Assembly: GCF_026339735.1 (NCBI RefSeq)
Contig: NZ_JAPEQG010000002.1
Span: forward strand, 372,001-436,000
Reading direction: 5' to 3'
DNA: 64,000 nucleotides
Origin: Streptomyces sp. NBC_01669
Lineage (GTDB): Bacteria; Actinomycetota; Actinomycetes; Streptomycetales; Streptomycetaceae
Shown here: piece by piece, positions 25,714 through 34,415 of the stretch
Layout of the letters: each line of letters starts with the position of its first letter
How positions within the stretch are numbered: position 1 is the first letter of the stretch
Position numbers and translations under genes: made by a program
Notes under the pieces: model-generated
What the model was told of the DNA's origin: nothing
The model's input: only the letters and a program-made list of their open reading frames with translations
Databases searched by the model: none

Positions 25714-26913
25714 CTATGCCGGTTGGGCTTCGCGACGGACCAGCCCGGCCCGTAGGACGTTGAGAGCACCGACGGTGTCCGCGTGCGCGTTGTGGCCGCA
25801 GGCGACGCAGTGGAACGTCTCCTGTGTGGGCCGGTTCTCCTTGGCGGTATGCCCACACTGGGGGCATCGCCGGGAGGTGTTGCGGGGGTCCACGGCCATC
25901 ACTTCCCGCCCGGCGCTCTCAGCCTTGGCGTTCAGGATCGCGAGGAACACCCCCCATCCGGCATCGGCGATCGAGCGGTTCAGCCCGGCCTTCGCGGCGG
26001 CCCCGTTGGGCAGGAAACTGCCCGGCTGGTCGGGGTCGGGCTTCGGTTCGGGGGCCTTGCTCATGTTGCGGATCTTGAGGTCTTCGTGCGCGATGAGGTC
26101 GTGTTCCCGCACGAGGCCGAGGGCGGTCTTGTGGGCGTGGTCGAGGCGCTGGCACCGCACCTTGCGGTGCAGACGTGCCACCGTCTCCACTGCCTTGCGG
26201 CGGCGCTTGCTTCCGCGCTTGCACCTGCTCAGTGCCTGCTGAGCTGCTTCGAGCTTCGCTGCGGCCTTTCGCCCGTGACGCGGGTTGGGCACGAACTCGC
26301 CGTTCGAGTCGGCGAGGAAGTTGGCAATGCCCAGGTCGATGCCGACCACGCTGCCGGTCGCGGGCAGCGGCTCGGGCCGGGGCCGCTCGGCAGTCAGGAT
26401 CACATACCAGCGCTTGCCCTCACGCTTGACCGAGACGGTCTTGACATGGCCGACCACCGGCCGGTGCTGGTGCACCTTGACGTGCCCGACACCTTGCAGA
26501 CGCACACGCGTGACCGGGTCGTGCGCAGTGGCATCCCAACGGCAGCCGTCTCCGTCCCTGGGGAACTCCACCGTGTCGAACCGGCCCACTGTGCGAAAAC
26601 GCGGACAGCCCGGCTTCTCACCGGCCTTGACACGGCGGAAGAACGCCGCGAACGCCTTGTCCAGACGCCGCAGCGTCGCCTGCTGGCTGGAGAACGACCA
26701 GCGGCCCTGACGTTCCGGGTCGAACGCCCGGATGTCCTTGAGCTGGGCGGACTGCTGCCCGTATCGGACCGTCGTCTTCGAGCTGTGCCGGTAGGCGTCA
26801 CGGCGTTCTTGCAACGCGCCGTTGTAGAGCGAGCAGTGATCGCGCAGCATCTCGCGAAGGGCCTGGTCCTGCCGGGCGGTGGGTCGCAGGAGGAACTTGT
26901 ACGCACGGATCAT
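25714..26913 (-). CDS. tnpB: TnpB RNA-guided nuclease (IS605 OrfB), copy 1
   Basis: A 399-aa RuvC-type nuclease. Domains in order: N-terminal HTH/wedge (MIRAYKFLLRPTARQDQALR), RuvC-I with catalytic Asp in GSVVGIDLGIANFLADS, a basic bridge helix region, RuvC-II Glu in HDLIAHEDLKIRNMSKA, a four-Cys zinc ribbon (CPQCGH...CVACGH) and RuvC-III Asp in NAHADTVGALNVLRAG. All three catalytic acids and the zinc ligands are intact. TnpB uses an omega RNA from the element's right end to cut the vacated donor site and favour retention. Residues ~95-160 differ from copy 2 far more than the rest does. Confidence 0.92.
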   Translation of the reverse strand: MIRAYKFLLRPTARQDQALREMLRDHCSLYNGALQERRDAYRHSSKTTVRYGQQSAQLKDIRAFDPERQGRWSFSSQQATLRRLDKAFAAFFRRVKAGEKPGCPRFRTVGRFDTVEFPRDGDGCRWDATAHDPVTRVRLQGVGHVKVHQHRPVVGHVKTVSVKREGKRWYVILTAERPRPEPLPATGSVVGIDLGIANFLADSNGEFVPNPRHGRKAAAKLEAAQQALSRCKRGSKRRRKAVETVARLHRKVRCQRLDHAHKTALGLVREHDLIAHEDLKIRNMSKAPEPKPDPDQPGSFLPNGAAAKAGLNRSIADAGWGVFLAILNAKAESAGREVMAVDPRNTSRRCPQCGHTAKENRPTQETFHCVACGHNAHADTVGALNVLRAGLVRREAQPA

Positions 26914-26962
26914 TCAGTCCACCCCCTCCGACTCGAATCGACCTTAACCGTAGCATTGGTTC

Positions 26963-27391
26963 ATGTCACCACGTTGGGAACCAAACCCTGACGTACGGCG
27001 CGGCCGTCACGTCGTCCACCACCTCCACGCGCATTTGGTGTTCGTCACCAGGTACCGGCGGACCGTCTTCAACGACGAGATGCTGACACGCTGCGAAGAG
27101 ATCATGCGAAAAGTCTGCGAGGACTTCGAGGCAGACCTGATCGAGTTCAACGGCGGAGAAGACCACGTGCACCTGCTCGTGCATTACCCGCCGACGGTCG
27201 CCCTGTCGAACTTGGTCAACAGTTTGAAGGGCGTGTCCTCGCGCCGGCTGAGGCAGGAGTTCACCGGCCACGTCAACCAGCCCATCATGCACGGCCGCTT
27301 CTGGTCCGGCTCCTACTTCGCGGGGTCATGCGGCGGCACACCCCTCCACGTGGTCAAGGACTACATCGAGAACCAGAAGCGGCCCGACTGA
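26963..27391 (+). CDS. tnpA: TnpA Y1 transposase (IS200/IS605), copy 1
   Basis: A 142-aa single-strand transposase. The HUH motif appears as GGEDHVHLLVHYPP at residues ~68-80 and the catalytic tyrosine in VVKDYIENQ near the C-terminus. The opening (RRGRHVVHHLHAHLVFVTRYRR) is standard. It acts as a dimer on the terminal hairpins to excise and insert a single-stranded circle. It is divergent from tnpB with a 49-bp gap. Confidence 0.92.
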   Translation: MSPRWEPNPDVRRGRHVVHHLHAHLVFVTRYRRTVFNDEMLTRCEEIMRKVCEDFEADLIEFNGGEDHVHLLVHYPPTVALSNLVNSLKGVSSRRLRQEFTGHVNQPIMHGRFWSGSYFAGSCGGTPLHVVKDYIENQKRPD

Positions 27392-27509
27392 GCGCAGCTC
27401 CGCGGGCGAGGCATTCCGGAGCGAAACTGCGGCGCTCCGCGCCGCAGGGTTCAGGATCGGATTCCCTCCCCGCCTGAAGGCGGGGATTCCCTCCGAAGAA
27501 GAGGGATGG

Positions 27510-28176
27510 CAGTGTCGGCGGCCGGGTTGAACGCGGCCGGTGTCACCGCGGCCACGGCTGGCAGGTCTGCGAGGGACTTGCCCATGTCCGCGGCGCCGCT
27601 GCGGGCGACGGCGGGATCCTGGTCGTCGACGGTCACGGTGAGGGGGCCGTTGAAGCCGGGCCCGAACGACTGCGACAGCATGTCGTAGGCCTTGCGCTGA
27701 GTGGACGAGGTGGCCTTGGAGCCGTCGTCCGGCAGTCCGAGTTCGAGTTTCGCAGCGGGCAGGGCGATCACACCCAAGGCCACCACCGCCAGGAGCAGGA
27801 CCTTCGCCGGCTTGCGCAGGACGTAGGAGATCCACCGCTGCCCCAGTCCCGTCCTGTCCGGCTTGGCCGCATCAGCCTCGGGGGCGGTCTGCTTGCGTGC
27901 CTTGCCGCGGACGCGTTCGCCGGCGAATCCCAGGAGCGCGGGAACCAGGGTGGTGGCGACGAGGACCGCGACGACGACGGCACCGGCGGCGGCCAGGCCC
28001 ATCGCGGTGAGGATGGGCAGCTTCACCATAGCCAGACCGGCAAGAGCGATGACCACGGTCAGCGCGGCGAAGACGACGGCGGATCCGGCCGTGCCGTTCG
28101 CGCGGGCAGCGGCCTCCCTCGCGTCGTACCCCTCGGCGCGCTCCGAACGGTAGCGGGAAACGATGAACAGGGCACA
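27510..28176 (-). pseudogene. MMPL-family transporter, middle part (5' end missing)
   Basis: The frame starts abruptly at CALFIVSRYRSERAEGYDAR, the conserved segment after helix 4. It continues through TAGSAVVFAALTVVIALAGLA and helices 5-6, then the second periplasmic loop up to AAFNPAADTA, where the IS lies. The first ~200 residues are absent: at ~28176 the sequence changes to unrelated DNA. The transporter is thus damaged twice, and excision of the IS would not restore it. Confidence 0.85.
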
Positions 28177-28267
28177 CTCAGGCTGCCCGAGCCGCTTCCG
28201 CTGTTGCGCGACGAGCACCAGGTGCCCCCGCCGCCCTCGTAGGACCGCCCTGGGCGATCATGGCCGT

Positions 28268-28645
28268 ATGAGTGGTGGGAACGAGGAAAGCACGGCACGG
28301 TTGCGGCGGGCGGGGCTGGAGATCATCGAGGGCCGCGGCGACACGGGAGAGCTCCCGTCCCCGGGGGCTGCGTGGCATCCGCTGCGGGCCTACGGCTCCG
28401 AGCCTGCGGCCGTTGTGTACGACCACCGCCCGGATGCCACGGCCAAGCTCGACGCGGAGTGGCACCGGCTCGCGGTCGAGCACAGAGTGGTCGACGGGGA
28501 AGGGAGGTTCCTCCTCGCGGTGGACGGGCGCTGGCTGCCCGTGCGTCTCACCGAGGGGTGGCACCTGTCCGGTGCTTCGAGCGACGCCGACGGGCCGGCC
28601 GAGTTCCTCACGCTCTCACTCGACGGAGAGCGCGTGCTGGGGTGA
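28268..28645 (+). CDS. protein of unknown function, 125 aa
   Basis: ATG at 28268 (MSGGNEESTARLRRAGLEII) gives a small acidic soluble protein with a compact hydrophobic core (RFLLAVDGRWLPVRLTEGWHL). No known motif. Its stop overlaps the GTG of the next gene by 4 bp, so the two are coupled and probably work together. Confidence 0.7.
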   Translation: MSGGNEESTARLRRAGLEIIEGRGDTGELPSPGAAWHPLRAYGSEPAAVVYDHRPDATAKLDAEWHRLAVEHRVVDGEGRFLLAVDGRWLPVRLTEGWHLSGASSDADGPAEFLTLSLDGERVLG

Positions 28646-30146
28646 CGCACCGCACCTTCGAGCTGCGGCTGGGCCTGTGCCGGGGCCTCACGGCGTGGTA
28701 CGAGCGGGAGGCGCGAAGGGCGCGGCTGGAGGGCCTGACGGACAATCCGTCGGCGTCCGCGGACGTGCTGGAGCGGTTGCTGACACTGGACGGGGTGGGG
28801 CACCTGATGTTCTACATCATCTCCGCCTTGACGTGGTGGACACCTGGACGGTTTCCCACCCAGAGCCGTGGGTGCGTCTGCGGGCCACGCAGGCCGCCTC
28901 GGTCGCCCAGTGGGAGCGCATGCTGGACGCGACGGACCGGGAACAGCGCCTGCTCATCGCCGAGGAGGCCGCGGACCACGACACGCCGCTGTCCAACGCC
29001 CTCTTCGGCCGCCTCGCCGCCGATCCGGACCCCGTCGTGCGGAGCCGGATCGCCCGCCACCCGAGTCTGCCGGGCCGGCTGCGCGTGCAATTGGCCGCGG
29101 ATCCCGACGCCTGGGTGCGGGAGGCCGCCTGCGCCCGTGTCTGGCCGCTTCTCGACGCGTCCGCGCGGGCCCGGCTTCTCGAGGACGACGACGAGGACGT
29201 GCGCGGCGAGGCGCTCGTGTGCCACCACCGGGAGCATCCGATGGGGCGGGACGTCTTCGACATCCTCGACTACGACCGGCGGCACGCCGCGGCGATGTTC
29301 TGCGTCCTCGACCGGGAGCTCGCCGAGGACCTCGTGGCCGACGTCCGGTGGCGCGACAGTGTCACGTACAACGAGCATCTCCACCCGGACTTGGTCACCG
29401 TCCTGGGGGAGGACCCCGACGACACGGTCCGTCTCACCGTGTCCGTGCGCCCGGAACTCACCGAGGAGGAGCGGTCCCGTATCCGCGTGGATGTCGACCC
29501 CGACGTTCCCCAGACCGAGCCGTGGTGGTTCCGCGACCGCCGGTGTGACGCCGAGGAGGTGCGGCTCTGGGCGGCGTCTGGCCATCTCCTGCTCCGGGTG
29601 GGCGCCGCGCGCTGCCCGGACCTTCCCCCGGACGTCGTCGGACTCCTCGCCCGGGATCCGGCATACGCCGTGCGCCTGGCCCTCACCGAGTCCTGCCCGC
29701 AGACGCCGCCGGAGACGCTCCTGGACGTCTGGCAGCGTTGGACGCGCCCGTCGGCACCCAACCGCCCAGCCCCCCGCGAGCACCCCCGCTTCCCGCGCGC
29801 GGGCATGCTGCGGTGCGCCGCCGACCCGCATCCGCGGATGCGGCAACTCGCCCTCGACGACCCGGACTCCACCGCCGAGCTCGTCGAGCGCCTGAGCCGC
29901 GACCCCTCCCCCGAGGTTCGTCGGGCGGCGCTCCAGGACCCGCGGCTCGCGCCCGCCTCCGTCCTCCGGCTGGCTGCCGATCCCGACAGTCAGGTCCGGG
30001 AGGCCGCCCTGCGCGACCCTCGACTGCCGCAGGATGACCTGTTGCGGCTGCTGGCCTCCCGCGACCCGGACATCGCACGCGCTGCGGCCGCCAACCCCGC
30101 CCTTCCGGTGGCCGTGATGCATGACTTGCTCGAAGCGGCTGTCTAG
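28642..30146 (+). pseudogene. leucine-rich-variant/HEAT-like repeat protein with a frameshift
   Basis: GTG at 28642 opens VTHRTFELRLGLCRGLTAWYE and runs to about VGHLMFYII. The coherent sequence then continues in another frame from VDTWTVSHPEPWVRLRATQ to the stop at 30146. The body has many ~24-residue helical repeats (LAADPDPVVRSRIARHPSLP, LAADPDAWVREAACARVWPL, LASRDPDIARAAAANPALPV), typical of LRV-repeat proteins that present binding surfaces. One indel between 28805 and 28845 would repair a ~500-aa protein. It may be a real lesion or an assembly error. Confidence 0.65.
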
Positions 30147-30406
30147 AACGGGTCCCCCCGCGGCTTCGCAGCGCAGGGTGGTCCAGCGGAGTTCAGTGGA
30201 CACCTCCAGGTAGACCTCGGCACCGGCAACGGACTGGGCGGCAGGCGTGGCCCTGATGGTGGGGCTGATCGGCACGGCCCTCGGCGGGCCGACTCTGACC
30301 CGTTCCCGCCGCATCGGTTGACCGGCCCACCGCAGCGGATGGGACCGCGATCCAGATATGCCTGAAACCGATCAGATGCCGTCGCGTATTGGTGCTGTCG
30401 AAACTC
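30147..30406. other. non-coding flank of the MITE
   Basis: No gene assigned between the repeat-protein stop and the MITE. Frames are short and without family features. Confidence 0.25.
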
Positions 30407-30549
30407 GGGTTCTGGCACACATTCCGTGAAAAATCTTGCTGGCTCTCGCCAGCAGGAGGCGCGCGCGTCATGTGAGCTGCGCGGCCACGCGTCACCGGGG
30501 TCGGGTCAGGCCGGACTCAAGATCGCTCACGGAATGTGTGCCAGAACCC
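30407..30549. mobile_element. 143-bp MITE with 23-bp perfect inverted repeats
   Basis: The arm GGGTTCTGGCACACATTCCG continued by TGA (30407-30429) is repeated exactly in inverse at 30527-30549. The 97-bp interior has no gene but holds a small hairpin (TGCTGGC-TCTC-GCCAGCA, 30437-30454). The arm start GGGTTCTGGCACA resembles ISL3-family ends, so it is probably an internally deleted ISL3 relative. No flanking duplication was seen. Confidence 0.75.
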
Positions 30550-30865
30550 AGACTGGTGCACAAGCGCTGTCCGTTCTCGCCTGCAGAGCCAGGCCGCCGC
30601 ACGTGGTGCACGATGCGGTGTAGAGGGCGGCGGCCAGGCCCATCCGGCTGCTGGCCTCGGCCGGCGGGCCGGCGGGCTCGCTGGCCGGGGCGTCCATGTG
30701 CTCGGTGCGGTAGCCCCGACGGGGACCTTCCTGCGGCGCGTGTTGCGGTCGAACCGCTTCTGCCACTCGCGGGTCGGGAACAGCAGGAGCATCCCGGCCA
30801 GCAGGAGGAACGCGTCACCGTTGACCTGGCCGGGCGCCGGGTCAAGGACCGCGACCGGCGTCCAT
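30550..30865. other. decayed minus-strand coding remnant
   Basis: Minus-strand pieces in two frames (LLLFPTREWQKRFDRNTRRR; and a later piece with GLAAALYTASCTTCGG) look like parts of one broken small membrane protein. Not enough remains to name it. Confidence 0.25.
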
Positions 30866-31981
30866 TCAAGCTATGAGCAGGCGGAGGCCGAGATCTGCCG
30901 CGTCGAGGTCGGCGAGGTCGCTGTTGCGCTCGGCCCACCGGCCAGAGTTGAGGTCGTTGCTGAGGCTTCGCACCGCTCGCTGCTCGGCCTCCGGCCCGAC
31001 TCTCGTCCACACTGACATCGCACGGCGCACGTGATCCTCCAGATACGCCCCCGGTCGGCGCCAGTACGCCTCGAACAGGCCGTCAGCACAGTCCCACGGG
31101 ATGGGCACCGGCTCAGCGCGGGCACCGATCGCGTCGGCCATCCCAGCGAGCGACGGAAATTCTGCGAGGACGGCGGCGAACTCGGGCAGGTAGTCGCGGG
31201 TAAGCCAGAACCGGTCCTGCCATCCGGGCTCGTCGGTGTCGAACGTGAGCACCACCACTCGGCGGGCCACGCGCCGCATCTCGCGCAGCCCCGCTATCGG
31301 GTCGCCCCAGTGGTGAACGGTGGAGACGGCCATCGCGACGTCGAAGGAGTGGTCCTCGAACGGCAGGCTCTCCGCGGCAGCGGCCACGCACGGCGCCGAG
31401 CCGGCAGGCCGCTGCCCCCGCATGACCGCCGAGGGCTCCACCGCGGTCACGTCGCGATCAGCAGGCTCGTAGGAGCCGGTGCCGGCCCCGACGTTCAGCA
31501 CCGTCTGCGCGTCCCCGAGCGCGTCCAAGATCTGCGCGGCGATCCGCGGCTCGGTGCGCCGTGTCGCGGTGTAAGCGCCGCCGATCGCGTCGTACAGCCG
31601 TGCACCGAGCATCTCCAGTTGCTCCTCCGGTGTCACCTTCAGTCCCTTCGCCCGTGCCTCAAGTTCCCTGTCGATGGCCGCCACCATGGCATCAGCGCGA
31701 TCACGCCGCTCCAGCAGCAGGCCGCGCAGTCGGCGCAGGTGCGCGACCGCGTCGGTGGACGAGTCGCCAACCAGTTCCGCAACCTCCCGCAGACCGAAGC
31801 CCAGCCGCCGGTAGGCCAGCACCTCCCTAAGCCGCTCCACGTCGCCCGCCGAGTAGGCCCGGTACCCGGCCGCGGTCCGCGCCGACGGACGCACGAGCCC
31901 GATCTCGTCATAGTGATGCAGCGTGCGGACGCTCACGCCGGCCAGCTCGGCCACGCGTCCCACGGTCCAGTGATCCTCCAC
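30866..31981 (-). CDS. MerR-type regulator fused to a SAM-dependent methyltransferase
   Basis: A ~371-aa two-domain protein; GTG at 31981 is chosen because it begins at the MerR fold. Residues ~5-75 are the MerR helix-turn-helix and wing (WTVGRVAELAGVSVRTLHHY, YRAYSAGDVERLREVLAYRRLGF), followed by the MerR coiled coil to ~125. Residues ~165-270 are a class I methyltransferase: motif I VLNVGAGTGSYEP, acidic strand DVTAVEPSAVM, motif LPFEDHSFDVAMAVSTVHHW, then REMRRVARRVVVLTF. The first domain should bind DNA or respond to a ligand and the second should methylate a small molecule. Such fusions may couple resistance methylation to its own control. Confidence 0.85.
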   Translation of the reverse strand: MEDHWTVGRVAELAGVSVRTLHHYDEIGLVRPSARTAAGYRAYSAGDVERLREVLAYRRLGFGLREVAELVGDSSTDAVAHLRRLRGLLLERRDRADAMVAAIDRELEARAKGLKVTPEEQLEMLGARLYDAIGGAYTATRRTEPRIAAQILDALGDAQTVLNVGAGTGSYEPADRDVTAVEPSAVMRGQRPAGSAPCVAAAAESLPFEDHSFDVAMAVSTVHHWGDPIAGLREMRRVARRVVVLTFDTDEPGWQDRFWLTRDYLPEFAAVLAEFPSLAGMADAIGARAEPVPIPWDCADGLFEAYWRRPGAYLEDHVRRAMSVWTRVGPEAEQRAVRSLSNDLNSGRWAERNSDLADLDAADLGLRLLIA

Positions 31982-32392
31982 GGCACCGACTATGCAGCCT
32001 GACGCCACGTGAGGGTCAAGAGCCTCACTCGCGGCAGCAAGAGCCGAACGCGAAGCAGCGGTCCGAGGTGACTGCTTCCGCTCGGTCCGGGCGGTGATGG
32101 CGGGGCCGAGGTCTCCTTGGTCGGTGAGGTCGACGTTGTCGGGGCTCGCGGCGTTTCCCAGGAGTCCGGAGAGCTGATGGATCGCGTTGGCGCCCCGTGT
32201 CGCCTTCAGGCGGGCGGGATTGAGGTTGGAGGCACCTTGGCACTGCCGGTGCCTCCTGTAGTGCGGCATCCGCGTCGAAGGCGTCTCGAAGCCTGCTCGG
32301 CCAGGCGGTGCTGGCCGCCTTCTCCGGCAGCGGCATTCCAGCCTGCTCAGCGCTGCGCACCGCGGTTTCATCCCAAATTCCTTGCGTGGATA
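31982..32392. other. remnant DNA left of the TnpB element
   Basis: No intact gene. A minus-strand stretch around 32060-32230 (KATRGANAIHQLSGLLGNAA, DNVDLTDQGDLGPAITAR) looks like part of a real but unidentified protein without start or end. Confidence 0.25.
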
Positions 32393-33742
32393 CCCCGTGC
32401 TTCAGCTCGGGGAGGAAACGCATCCTTGGCCCGTAGCCGCGAAGCGGCGGAGTCCGGGTGCGTATCCGTTCTGGCCGTTCGGTGTTCACGAACGGATCTG
32501 ATAGTTTGTGAGATGTGAAGACCGAGCTGGTGAAGCGGGCGTTCAAGTACCGTTTCCACCCCACGAACGAGCAGGCAGCGGAGCTGTCGCGCACGTTCGG
32601 GTGTGTCCGCAAGGTCTACAACCTGGCGTTGGAAGCCCGCACGGTGGCGTGGTTCCAGCGTCAGGAGCGGGTGAACTACAACGCCACCTCGGCGATGCTG
32701 ACGCAGTGGAAGAAGACCGACGAGCTGGCCTTCCTGTCCGAGGTGTCGTCGGTGCCGTTGCAGCAGACGCTGCGGCATCTGCAAGGGGCGTTCTCGAACT
32801 TCTTCGAGGGCCGGGCGAAGTATCCCCGGTTCAAGTCGAAGAAGAAGACCCGCCGCTCCGCCGAGTACACCAAGTCGGCGTTCACGTACCGCGACGGTGT
32901 GCTGACGCTCGCGAAAATGAGGAACCCGCTCGCGATCGTGTGGTCCCGGCCGCTCCCGGCGGGGGCGGAGCCGTCCATGGTGACCGTGTCCCAGGACAGC
33001 GCGGGCCGCTGGTTCGTGTCCATGCTGTGTGAGGACGCGTCCGTCAAGCCCCTGTCGAGGCTGGATACGGCGGTCGGGATCGATGCCGGAATCACCAGCC
33101 TCGTGACGCTGTCCACCGGGGAGAAGGTCACCAACCCACGCCATGAACGCCAAGACCGTGCACGCCTGGCCAGGGCGCAGCGGGTCCTGGCGAAGAAGGA
33201 GGAGGGCTCCCGCAACCGGGACAAGGCCCGCGTCAAGGTCGCCAAGGTGCATGCCCGGATCGCCGACCGGCGCCGGGACTTCCTGCACCAGCTCACCACT
33301 CGGCTCGTTCGTGAGAACCAAACGATCGTGATCGAGGACCTGAGCGTCCGCAACATGGTCAGGAACAGGAGTCTCGCCCGCGCCATCTCGGACGCGGCCT
33401 GGACCGACATGCGCTCGATGCTGGAGTACAAGTGCACCTGGTACGGAAGGAACCTGGTCGCCGTCGACCGTTGGTTCCCCTCCACCAGACTGTGCTCCGC
33501 GTGCGGCACCATCCGGGAGAAACTGCCGTTGAACGTCCGCGCGTGGACGTGCGACTGCGGCACCACGCATGACCGCGATGTGAACGCGGCACGCAACATT
33601 CTGGCCGCCGGGCTGGCGGTTACGGCCTGTGGAGCGGGTGTAAGACCTCAACGGGAGTCCTCCCGGACGGGGCAACTTGCTGCGAAGCAGGAAACCTTCA
33701 CTGCGAAGTGAGGAATCCCCCTCGTTCACGAGGGGGAGGATG
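32393..33742. mobile_element. TnpB-only IS200/IS605-type element
   Basis: The left hairpin CCCCGTGCTTCAGCTCGGGG (32393-32412) and right hairpin CCCCCTCG-TTCA-CGAGGGGG (33717-33736) flank one tnpB and no tnpA. The right side after the hairpin (GGAGGATGTCA) matches the equivalent end of the two larger IS605 copies (GGAGGAGTCA), including the TTCA loop. That suggests mobilisation by their TnpA. The element abuts the stop codon of the minus-strand gene starting at 34386. Confidence 0.7.
32515..33711 (+). CDS. tnpB: TnpB RNA-guided nuclease (stand-alone)
   Basis: A 398-aa TnpB, distant from the other two. GTG 32515 opens VKTELVKRAFKYRFHPTNEQ. RuvC-I Asp is in TAVGIDAGITSLVTLS, RuvC-II Glu in ENQTIVIEDLSVRNMVRN and RuvC-III Asp in HDRDVNAARNILAAG. 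The zinc ribbon has CSACGT and CDCGTTHD. All catalytic residues are present, so it is likely an active omega-RNA-guided nuclease. The C-terminal ~35 residues (GAGVRPQRESSRTGQLAAKQ...) overlap the region expected to encode the guide-RNA scaffold. Confidence 0.9.
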   Translation: MKTELVKRAFKYRFHPTNEQAAELSRTFGCVRKVYNLALEARTVAWFQRQERVNYNATSAMLTQWKKTDELAFLSEVSSVPLQQTLRHLQGAFSNFFEGRAKYPRFKSKKKTRRSAEYTKSAFTYRDGVLTLAKMRNPLAIVWSRPLPAGAEPSMVTVSQDSAGRWFVSMLCEDASVKPLSRLDTAVGIDAGITSLVTLSTGEKVTNPRHERQDRARLARAQRVLAKKEEGSRNRDKARVKVAKVHARIADRRRDFLHQLTTRLVRENQTIVIEDLSVRNMVRNRSLARAISDAAWTDMRSMLEYKCTWYGRNLVAVDRWFPSTRLCSACGTIREKLPLNVRAWTCDCGTTHDRDVNAARNILAAGLAVTACGAGVRPQRESSRTGQLAAKQETFTAK

Positions 33743-34386
33743 TCAAGAGTTCTCTGTGCGCTGGCGGGCGGAGCGATCGGCCCGGTCCTGCAGATCCGGT
33801 ACGTTCAGCAGCCGTTCGGCGAGCTCTCGGATCTCGGAGGCGTTGTTGACCGCCCAGGCCCGCTCCGCGAGCCGGTCGCGTTGGTCGCGGGCGTACTCGA
33901 TGCGTGCCTGCTGGGTCAGCGCAGAGCCGTTGAGTTTGTCGATATCTGTGCGCAGCTGGGGGTAGCGGCGCTCGGCGGCCTGTCGGCTGCGCAGTTCCAG
34001 AGCGTCCGCCAGGCGCGCCCAGGTGACCCTCTTGCGTCGGGCCGCGACGATGAAGCGGCGTTCGTCCTCGAGCAGTTTCTCGCGCAGTGCTCGGATCACG
34101 AGGAGGCTCGCGAGCAGGTCGGTCTCGGTGAGGTCGTCGGTCGCGTCGAGTTCGACGAGCGTGGTGACTTCGTCGTACTTACGGCGATCTCCCCCAGCGT
34201 GCCGGTTGGGGACAGGAGCCCGGTCCGTTTTCCCATTTCTCCGGTCCAGCCGGTCGGGGCCTGAAGGGCGGCCAGATGCTGCCAGGCGTAAAGCCGGTTG
34301 TACTCGGCGTCGGGCCGAACAGTTGGTGTCGTCTCGCGGACAACTCTTTTTGTCGTCTGCCGGATGACGAAATGCGGTGCAGACAT
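33743..34386 (-). pseudogene. regulator-like protein with a frameshift
   Basis: ATG at 34386 opens MSAPHFVIRQTTKRVVRETT and runs to LLSPTGTLGEI. Near 34190, in a run of G on the coding strand, the coherent reading moves frame to RRKYDEVTTLVELDATDDLT, then FIVAARRKRVTWARLADALELRSRQAAERRYPQLR, and stops at 33743. The last part is a helix-turn-helix-like segment (VTWARLADALELRSRQAAERR) typical of Streptomyces proteins annotated as HSP18 transcriptional regulators. That name is from memory. One base change would restore ~215 aa. Confidence 0.6.
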
Positions 34387-34415
34387 CTAAATAGCTCCGA
34401 GAAAGAAGGAAGTAA

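Larger units (their letters stand above)
25678..27509. mobile_element. IS200/IS605-family element, copy 1, inside an MMPL gene
   Basis: An 1832-bp element with divergent tnpA (plus) and tnpB (minus) and no inverted repeats. Terminal hairpins are CCACCCCGTGAACGGGGTGG at 25686-25705 and CCCCGCCTGAAGGCGGGG at 27466-27483. Ends were set by comparison with copy 2 (56772-58603). Excision restores the MMPL frame without duplicated bases, as expected for single-strand Y1 transposition. A guide (omega) RNA is expected to overlap the tnpB 3' end and the adjacent hairpin. Confidence 0.88.
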
